Assembly: GCA_036897625.1 (NCBI GenBank)
Contig: JAYMTA010000111.1
Location: forward strand, 1 to 40,271
Direction: 5' to 3'
Source: Pelargonium cotyledonis
Lineage: Eukaryota; Streptophyta; Magnoliopsida; Geraniales; Geraniaceae
DNA: 40,271 nucleotides
The notes below the pieces were generated by a model. That model ran no database searches. It was given only the letters and a program-made list of their open reading frames with translations, and was not told where the DNA came from. Made by a program: the position numbers and the translations under genes. The stretch's first letter is position 1; every line of letters begins with the position of its first letter. Of this stretch, positions 33,501 to 40,271 are shown piece by piece.

Positions 33501-35456
33501 TTTGTGAAATTGTTGCCTAAGAACATTGTAGCTCACAAATATGTTGAATTCAAATACTACTACAATTTGCAGGCGGAACTTCTTGTCAGATTTCATCATG
33601 AAAACTTAACCCCTCTTGTCGGATATTGCCACGAAGGCACCAACATGGGGCTTATTTACACGTATATGGAAAATGGAAATATAGAAGGACATCTGCTAGG
33701 TACCGACTCCATATTGATCTTTATATGATTCAACGACTCTGTTGTAGCACCAACATTATTGAGATTCATCGCCTATATGAATTCGATACACACAGGTACA
33801 ACTGGAAAAGTTTTGAGTTGGGAGGAGAGACTTCAGATAGCAGTTGATGCAGCAGAAGGTCAGCAGGCAGATGCTTTCTAAAAAAAAAATTGCCAATATT
33901 TTGTGGTTTTTTTAAACTATTAATATAGCTTGAATGATCTGTAGGATTGGAGTATCTACACTATGGCTGCGAGCCACCGATTAGCCACAGAGATGTGAAG
34001 TCCACAAACATCTTATTGAATGAAAATTTCCAGGCCAAACTGGTTGATTATGGACTGTCTAGGGTTTTTCAAGTTGAAGGTGGCACTCAAGAGGCAATTG
34101 TAGAAGTTGGTACCCCTGGTTACCTTGATCCTGAGTAAGTTTTTGCTTTTTCATTATCAATGTTGTTAGAGTCGGATTGGAATGACTGGTTCGACCAAAA
34201 TTCGGTCACCAGCCGGTCTGATTCATACCTCAACCATAGAAGTTAAACTTATAGGTTTGAACTGGTAAAACTGATTTGACGGTCATCATATCAAAGCATG
34301 ACATGACTACTAAACCCACCGATCAGATAGGAAAACGGGTTGATTCAACCTCTCCGTCCAACTTTTAAAGCATTGTGCTCTATGCCTCTTCGCATGTAAG
34401 CTCGTTACGACTTACAGTGATGTCAGGATTCGAACTTGTGACCTTTAGGTCTACAAGGCACCAATACTATGTACAAAGCTAACTGAACTAAAAGTTTAAA
34501 CTGATAGTTGAAGACTCTATTTCAACTTTATTTTTATATATACCTAACATGCATCATTTAACCCATTGGGTTTGGTAGAGAAACTTGCTCAGTATGATTA
34601 TACACAATCCAGTACTTCGTCCGTCCCAAAATAAGTGTCTTGTTTCTCTTTTAGGAAGTTAGTCATGCATGAATTACCAATCGTATTCCTGTAATAAGTT
34701 AGTTTGTATCTCGAGTTTGTTACAATACATGTCCATGGAGATGCACAAGTAAATGTACAACAATGACTAGTCCTATTTTTTTTTCAAAAGAAAACCAAGA
34801 CACTTATTTGGGGCAGTTGAATCATTTTATAAGAGCTCACAAATTGTAAGCGAAGTAGTTTCGACTTAGACTCCACCAACGAATCATGATGCCCCTCATC
34901 AAAAGTTCATAAGTCCAACCGAGCACAAAACGCTCACAAATTCATTGAGGCTGATATGATGATATTTAACGATGTGCATCATTTGATTGGGTGGTTGAGT
35001 CTAAACCAATAACTCTGGTTCGCTCAGATTCTCTTTTCTCGTTTTGGAAACCGACGAGTGTGAATTGAGTGAGATGTTTGTATTGTGGCCTACAGGTACC
35101 ATGTCTCGAGAAAGCTTGATGAGAAGAGTGATGTGTACAGCTTTGGAGTGGTTCTGCTGGAAATCATCACAAGCCAACCTGCCATTGCCAAGAACCATGA
35201 TAAGACCTCTGTGATTCAAAGGGTCAGCTTCAAGCTTGCCAATGGCGAAATCGATAATATTATCGATCCGAGATTACAGTTAGATTGTGACTTGAGCTCT
35301 GTTAAGAAAGTGATCAATGTAGCTATCTCTTGTGTATCCAAAACTGCAACCCGAAGACCATCCATGGCTGATGTTGTGTTGGCATTGAAGGAGTGTTTGG
35401 GTACAGAGAGAGCAAGGTTGAGCTGGACGGGGTCGAGAAGAGAGGTACTGGATTGA
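30508..35456 (+). CDS. Malectin-like LRR receptor kinase (LRR-I subfamily), copy 2, diverged
   Basis: The thirteen exons are 30508-30577, 30655-31201, 31296-31771, 32196-32334, 32424-32495, 32569-32640, 32720-32800, 32921-33066, 33137-33360, 33573-33699, 33796-33858, 33945-34134 and 35096-35456. They join in frame to 855 residues, with intron phases identical to copy 1 and seven exons equal or within three bases in length. The order is: signal peptide ([19 protein letters not shown]), malectin-like domain ([25 protein letters not shown]), WQGDPC, three LRRs, a transmembrane helix ([20 protein letters not shown]) and kinase. GKGGFG 572-577, Lys593 and HRD 687-689 are present. DFG reads DYG (707-709), and the activation loop reads [19 protein letters not shown], losing the Ser/Thr residues of copy 1. 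The protein ends at REVLD, without the tail that closes copy 1, and the stop abuts a Tourist-like repeat. It may be active, weak, or a non-catalytic partner. Confidence 0.92.
31838..32122. repeat. Fold-back repeat, copy C of the 'TCCATGAACT' family
   Basis: In intron 3 of kinase 2, the left arm (ACTAAAACGATTCATGAACT, then GACCAAAATGGTTCCCTG) is echoed in inverse by the right arm (GGGACTATGGTGATCAG, then GGACCATTTTAATAGTTTT). The arms are imperfect and about 100 bases each, around a core with GACAGAAAAACTAACAGAAA. Confidence 0.55.
33440..33500. mobile_element. Tourist-like MITE end fragment
   Basis: GATTCTCGTTCTTGAATAAA followed by AATTCTAATTCAAACGCTACC matches the right terminus seen at 8100 and 22,541. 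No left end was found in this intron (intron 9 of kinase 2). Confidence 0.5.
34615..34822. mobile_element. Stowaway MITE, about 208 bp, eroded right end
   Basis: TA then CTTCGTCCGTCCCAAAATAAGTGTCTTG at the left corresponds to CCAAGACACTTATTTGGGGC at the right, after which the terminus is degraded. It lies in intron 12 of kinase 2. Confidence 0.7.
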
Positions 35457-35540
35457 GGTAGCATTTGGATTCGAATTTTTGAATGAAAATGACCAAAAAG
35501 TCCTTATCCAAGCGTATTCCTGATTCTCATTCTTAATTCT
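35457..35540. mobile_element. Tourist-like MITE fragment at the kinase 2 stop codon
   Basis: GGTAGCATTTGGATTCGAAT begins at the base after the TGA stop. ATCCAAGCGTA near 35,506 may be a degraded right end, and GATTCTCATTCTTAATTCTCG matches the interior of the longer copies. Confidence 0.5.
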
Positions 35541-36436
35541 CGTTCCTGAACAAAATCATTGTTTCTTTGATTATTATTATTATTATTATTATTTTCGATC
35601 TTTCGAGGGTATCTTGAAGTCTGAAGTTGAGACTAATCTCTCGAAAGTATCGTGCTACGTAGGTTTTAATAAGTTGAGATGTCTTGTGTATGAAGATTTT
35701 TTCACTTGCAAATTTTCTCTCCATCCTTAAGAAAAGGCAAGAATGATAGTATTCAGAGCTCGCAAGTCGGACTTGAACATGGGGACTCTCGAATTTTGAT
35801 ATATGTATTTTGCGGGTTCAAATTGAATAAAATTTTGTAAAAGTAGGGCTTAAAGCCCATTTTAACCCTATTTTTGGGCCTGAATTTTATTATCTAATAG
35901 GACTAAGCCCAAATATGAGCCGAATTGAAACAAAGCCCAATCACCTTAATCGATAAAGTGGCAAAGTGTTATAACAATTTTCGCTTGGTCGGAATTGGAT
36001 TCCGAAGTGTCAATTTAAGTTTCGGGTTATGACCTAGGATGTTTCGGGTTGTGCCCAAATCACCTCATGTTTTGGTACATAGTTTTATGCACGTCGTTAA
36101 AGCCTAGTTTTTCTTCTATAACCGTTCCTCGACCTTCATTTTCTTCTAAACAAAGACAAATATGTCATAACCCAATCAAATCCAAAAATAACATCAACTT
36201 GTGATTGAGAACACCAACAATGAAAGTTTGATTTTCCGGAAAAATTGAACTTACATGCAAATTGGTTTTAATTTGATCATAAAAATAGTCAAGTTGATTG
36301 GGGAAAAGAGCAAGAATTTCTGGTTTTATGCTATATAACAGAAAGTTTCTATTTTTAGTAAACAATCCCTAGTCTTGGATATCATATTTTTTTCTTGAAC
36401 CAATCAAAAGCCACATTTTCGAACCTCATGCATGAC

Positions 36437-36473
<37 letters not shown>

Positions 36474-38023
36474 CTTTATCGATCATTCAACTTGTTCATT
36501 TACTGTAAGCGGATGTATATGTTTAATGCATATACGCGAGATAAGCGTTGATTTAAAAGACATTTGATTGTGCATGTATCAAGCTCGGCGCGAATTTTTT
36601 TTTTTTAAAATCGCATAGTAAGATGAGTGTTAATTCAAACTTCTCGTGTTGTGACAAGCAAAGCATGCACAATTAATTAAGAGCAAAACTATAAATCCTC
36701 GAGTCGTGTCAACATAGTCTATTCAATTACTTTGTTGACAAATTTTAAACGTGTTATTTTCGCATTGCACTATGCAAAACTCAATCAACTTCCAATAGAG
36801 CACGAACATGACACGAACGAATCGACAATTACATCTATGATGAGTGGTAGATATTTATACAACTTAATTTGAATAAAAATAAGAGAATGAATTAATAATT
36901 GTTTAAATTATTTTATCATTATATAATAAAATTGAAAAAAAAAAAAAAGCATGTGCTAAGCAATGAAAGAAATGGAGATTTTCAAGGGCACGCTTTGGAT
37001 TGAATCAAGGAGACAGGACCACTGACTCAACTGGACCTCCCATTTTCTTAAGAGAATGTCTCTAACATTGATTATCTAACCTTAATTATTTAATTAATTA
37101 AAATATACTTGTAACCTTCAATTTAATACTAGTACAAACTATACATTATAATTAATTATTAAACAAAACATGCAACATAACTATAAAGTGGTAATCATGT
37201 CACACTTTCTAGCCCCTGATCTTGTTTAATCATAGGGGCATCATAATTATTATTGTTAACACTTTTTTGAATATTGAATATGAAATTGTTTAGTTTAGTG
37301 AGATTCCATTGAACAACTTAATTATTTTTTGGCTATTTGCATGCTTGTTTTTGCTTTGAAATTGTAATGAAAAATAATGAATTGTGAAGCCAAAGCAATA
37401 TTCAATTGCATGGATCACACAAAGTTTTTCATGATTCCATGATGATTATGACTTTGGATATATGTTCATATTAGAAAAATAAAAATAAAAATAAAAAATA
37501 AGAATGAAAATTATGTTTTAACATAATCTTTTCATTATAAGTTTACATATTTACATACAATTTATGTTCTCTTTTATCCTATCTGCACATAAGGGATAAA
37601 GAACTTCACATAAAAAAAAAAAAATTGGTTTGAAGTCAAATTTAACAATCATGAATTGTAATTCAAGTGTTACCTAAGAGTTGTGTATTGGTTGAGTTTT
37701 CTTGGAAGTTCAAGTTCATGCGTTTTTAACAAGGATCATTCACGAGTTGAAACAAAAATTTCACAATTTGAATCGTGAACAATAGATTCTCTATTCAACC
37801 ATAAATGATGGCAACAAGTTTTTGTCAGAAAAACAATTAATTATCCGTACACTAAACGCACAGATCAAACTACATACATAAATGACCATCATAGATTTTA
37901 CAATGACAAAAGTCTCGTGCACTAGGCTCGCCCACCAGAAAGAGACTATATATTTTGGGTTAGGATCTTTTTATGGTTTGGTTTTTGAGAGTGACTTGAT
38001 ATTCTTGGACACTTTGTTTTCAA
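35541..38023. other. Intergenic, microsatellites, no gene seen
   Basis: An (ATT)n tract lies at 35,569-35,593 and (ATA)n at 36,437-36,471. A patch near 36,710-36,830 has CGTGTC/GACACGAAC words like those near 13,500. Just before the bHLH 3' end, AGTCTCGTGCACTAGGCTCGCCCACC (about 37,910) resembles a SINE tail, as does GAGTCTCGTGCACTGGACCG near 25,030. Confidence 0.45.
36437..36471. repeat. (ATA)n microsatellite
   Basis: Uninterrupted ATA triplets run for 35 bases. Confidence 0.95.
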
Positions 38024-39229
38024 CTATGAATTGTGGTGGACATGATGTTGATGAAGATGATGGTGATGAGAATGGCTAGGGTTTTGGAGTACTGGGGTAA
38101 AGATTTGCATGGGGAATGAGTGGTGTTGGTTGATCAATGATGAAGAAGAGAAAGTGAGGCTTGTGGTTGTAGAAGGAGGGCAATTTTGGACCAAACTATT
38201 GTTATTGTGGCCTCCTAGGTTTTCAAGTGCCTTGACTTGTGACCTAAGGAACTTGAGATAATTGGCAGCTTCATCAAGCATTGATGCTGTGTCCATCTTG
38301 CTCCCACCAGGAACTAGCTTCTGCAAAACCCTAATCCTCTCACTGATCCTCTCTCTCCTCTGCCTTGCAGCCACTGTTTGTGGGTCACTTGAGATCTTCA
38401 CATTCTTCCTCTTTGGCCTCTCCACCACCTCCATGCCTAGGTTCACTGGCCTGAAAGCTGCTGCTCTGTAGATCATCTCCTTCATTTGTGCTATGGCCTC
38501 TGGGTCAGGCTCTTGGTGTTGATGGTAATGATCTTGTGAAGAAGACACTGATGATGAGCTTGGCTGCTGGAAGTTGATGTTGGATGATGATGGTGATGCT
38601 CTTGGCTTCTTGGGTTTTGGTGGATTTCTTGATTCTTGATCTTGGCAAGAGTGATCAAGATGGTCAAAGAAGCTAGCTCTTGATCTCTTGGGCTTTCTTG
38701 ATTCTTGATCTTGATCTTGATCTTGGCAATGCATGTTCTTGATCTTGATCTTGTCAAGATTCTGATCTGAGTCCACTGAAGATGAGATTGAAGAGGCACC
38801 AAAGCTCCACAAGTTGTTGTTATTGTTGTTGTTGTTTGAGAAGATCATGGAGATGCCATTTTCAACATCATTGTCCTCCAAAGAAGCTGTGTCTGTATTG
38901 CTGTTGGTTGCTGACAACAAGCAATCAAGAGACTCAAAGGAGTGATGATCATGGTCATAGATTAGGCCATTGATCAATATTGGGTTGATCATCAATCCAT
39001 GAGCATCTCCTCCTCCCCAGCTTGAACTAGCCATGATCTGATCAATTTTCGGGTCGGGTTCTTGAATTGGATTGTTGATCAAGACCTCATGGTGATCTTG
39101 AGGAAGAAGATCCATGTTGTTCTTGCCAATATGGGTACTATAAGAATTGGCAAGCAAGAAGCTCTCTTCAACACCATTTTGTAATTGGTTGCTCCACAAA
39201 GAAGACTCCCAACCCAATTGGCTATCCAT
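38024..39229 (-). CDS. bHLH87: bHLH transcription factor, bHLH87-like (near HECATE/INDEHISCENT)
   Basis: One coding exon encodes 401 residues from ATG 39,229; codons upstream in frame have no ATG. Residues 249-262 ([14 protein letters not shown]) are the conserved helix before the bHLH in the HEC/bHLH87 group. The bHLH spans about 276-338: [55 protein letters not shown]. At the DNA-contact positions it reads Gln5, Ala9, Arg13, so it lacks the E-box glutamate, as HEC and IND do. The N-terminal half is low-complexity, with an eight-Asn run (132-139) and two copies of a [13 protein letters not shown] segment. The end is His-rich. It acts in the nucleus, probably as a heterodimer. Relatives control meristem, gynoecium and shoot development. 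The leader appears to hold two introns. Confidence 0.93.
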   Translation of the reverse strand: MDSQLGWESSLWSNQLQNGVEESFLLANSYSTHIGKNNMDLLPQDHHEVLINNPIQEPDPKIDQIMASSSWGGGDAHGLMINPILINGLIYDHDHHSFESLDCLLSATNSNTDTASLEDNDVENGISMIFSNNNNNNNNLWSFGASSISSSVDSDQNLDKIKIKNMHCQDQDQDQESRKPKRSRASFFDHLDHSCQDQESRNPPKPKKPRASPSSSNINFQQPSSSSVSSSQDHYHQHQEPDPEAIAQMKEMIYRAAAFRPVNLGMEVVERPKRKNVKISSDPQTVAARQRRERISERIRVLQKLVPGGSKMDTASMLDEAANYLKFLRSQVKALENLGGHNNNSLVQNCPPSTTTSLTFSSSSLINQHHSFPMQIFTPVLQNPSHSHHHHLHQHHVHHNS

Positions 39230-39393
39230 GAAAATCACAAATATCTACAAAAATAAATATGTATATATTACGAGAGAAGAGCGAGCTAAGTCAATAAGAT
39301 GACTAACACGTCAGTAATTATAACTCATATACATCACTCAGATTTAACGAGTTTTGAGAGCGAGCGAAACATAAAGAAATTTGAGTGACATAC

Positions 39394-39453
39394 CGATTTC
39401 AGATCTAGCTGCAGAGAACTCAGCTTCTGAACCAAATTTGGATCAACCTTGAG
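39394..39453 (-). other. Probable leader exon 2 of the bHLH gene
   Basis: On the minus strand this 60-base segment is bounded by an acceptor (ATTTATAG) and a donor (AAATCG/GTATGT). The next acceptor is TTTTTGTAG, ending just above 39,244. It contains no ATG. Confidence 0.5.
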
Positions 39454-39752
39454 CTATAAATATATTGCTTTTTTTGTAACAATGTTATTCTTGTGCTGGC
39501 ATTAACCACCTTCTGTTCAAGAACCAAACAAAAAACAAAAAAAAAAAACCCATTGCTAATGTCAACAAAACTTTTGTCCACCATTGTAAAAAACAAACAA
39601 ACACCCAAGAAACTTGTGTCCAAATTCCAAGAACTTCTACAAATATATAACAATATGACGATGAAGAAGATGATGATATATATATACACGCACACACACA
39701 AAGAAACATGATAAATATACATAAAAATGGAAAATGAGTTTCAAGCACCTAC

Positions 39753-39808
39753 CTTGAGCTTCAATGGAGGAGATGGAGAGAGGAGCAAATCTTGACTAGC
39801 TATGAAAT
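39753..39808 (-). other. Probable leader exon 1 of the bHLH gene
   Basis: The segment starts about 30 bases after the TATA box and ends CTCAAG before the donor GTAGGT. It has a CT-rich core (CTCCTCTCTCCATCTCC) and no ATG. The 5' limit is estimated. Confidence 0.5.
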
Positions 39809-39834
39809 TGTTGTAATGGCATGCTTATATAGCT

Positions 39835-39841
39835 AGATATG
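39835..39841 (-). promoter_or_regulatory. TATA box of the bHLH gene
   Basis: The minus strand reads TAGCTATATAAGCATGC, a near-consensus TATA box placed about 30 bases before the first leader exon. Confidence 0.65.
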
Positions 39842-40271
39842 GGAAGAGGAAGAAGAAAGAGAGATGGACCAAATATTTTAATGCAACAACTTAATACTGA
39901 TAATATATAGTACTATATATATACTTTAAGTTGAACATGAAAATAAATAAATAAATATATAATATATAGTTTTCAAGTTTCAACGGCTTTGAAAGGAGAT
40001 GGTGTGTGTGTGTGCATTGGGTTTGAAAAAGATAAGGCTTTTTGGTCAGTTTGGTGGGTGTGTAAGAGTATATTTTGGCAGATGGGGAGCATGAGATTTC
40101 AGAATAGACTCAACTATATAATTAATGAATTTATTGATTTTTATTTTGTTTTTTTATTGACATTATTATTTTATTTTTCTTGAAATTAATTAATTATATA
40201 AGTTCTGGACTGATCTGAAGCTCCCCTTTTGCCTTTTTTTTTTTTTTTTATTTTTTTCATTTTTTTTTTTT
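39842..40271. other. Upstream region of the bHLH gene
   Basis: Very AT-rich: TATATA tracts at 39,900-39,970, a short (GT)n at about 40,001-40,015, and T-tracts to the window end. No gene was seen. Confidence 0.5.

Noticed and set aside
34390-34480. Possible tRNA gene (GGATTCGAAC in inverse)
   Set aside because: There is no cloverleaf with acceptor and anticodon stems; at most it is a SINE scrap.
30508-35456. Kinase 2 as a pseudogene
   Set aside because: All thirteen exons splice in frame with good GT-AG sites, so the DYG motif and short tail are recorded as divergence.
1-40271. CRISPR arrays, operons, phage or retroviral genes
   Set aside because: None was seen: no regularly spaced repeats, and no reverse transcriptase, integrase or capsid motifs in any frame. 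The context is a plant nuclear genome.

Overview
The window reads as nuclear DNA of a flowering plant, a eudicot and possibly an asterid. The genes have GT-AG introns in AT-rich intergenic sequence, the protein families are plant ones (Mβ-type MADS, jacalin-related lectin, malectin-LRR receptor kinase, HEC/bHLH87-type bHLH), and copies of plant Stowaway and Tourist MITEs are scattered through introns and gaps. The species cannot be told from the sequence.

Left third (1-13,000). A decayed F-box/LRR gene (606-2305, minus) is followed by an Mβ type I MADS gene (3128-4228, plus). Next come a two-domain-exon jacalin-related lectin (4956-6035, minus) and an intact paralogue of the broken F-box gene (7719-9950, minus). 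The intact F-box gene has a leader exon near 11,300 and a leader intron containing two tandem duplications. A spliced gene for a 75-residue secreted cysteine-rich peptide lies at 12,256-12,871 (minus).

Middle (13,000-22,000). MED6, the Mediator head subunit, occupies 14,653-17,725 (minus, five exons). Its intron 2 carries a duplicated copy of the exon 2 edge and donor site. A perfect 18-bp palindrome sits upstream of the start codon. From there to 22,027 no gene was found.

Right half (22,000-40,271). Two tandem malectin-like LRR receptor kinases run on the plus strand (22,028-28,676 and 30,508-35,456). Each has 13 exons with the same intron phases; spliced by hand, both are open throughout (890 and 855 residues). 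The second copy has DYG in place of DFG, a changed activation loop, and a shortened C-terminus that stops exactly where a Tourist-like repeat begins. Downstream on the minus strand is a bHLH87-like transcription factor (38,024-39,229). The set MED6, LRR receptor kinase, bHLH87 is, as I recall, also adjacent in Arabidopsis (AT3G21350, AT3G21340, AT3G21330), so this half looks like a conserved block with a local kinase duplication.

I see no operon-like or obviously new multi-gene system. The most useful unlisted items are the spliced small secreted peptide, the diverged second kinase, the shared promoter palindromes, the MED6 intron duplication, the competing hairpins after the MADS gene, and an orphan GC-rich exon-like piece at 29,750-29,934. 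All splice sites were placed by eye from GT-AG signals, reading frame and family knowledge, with no transcript data.
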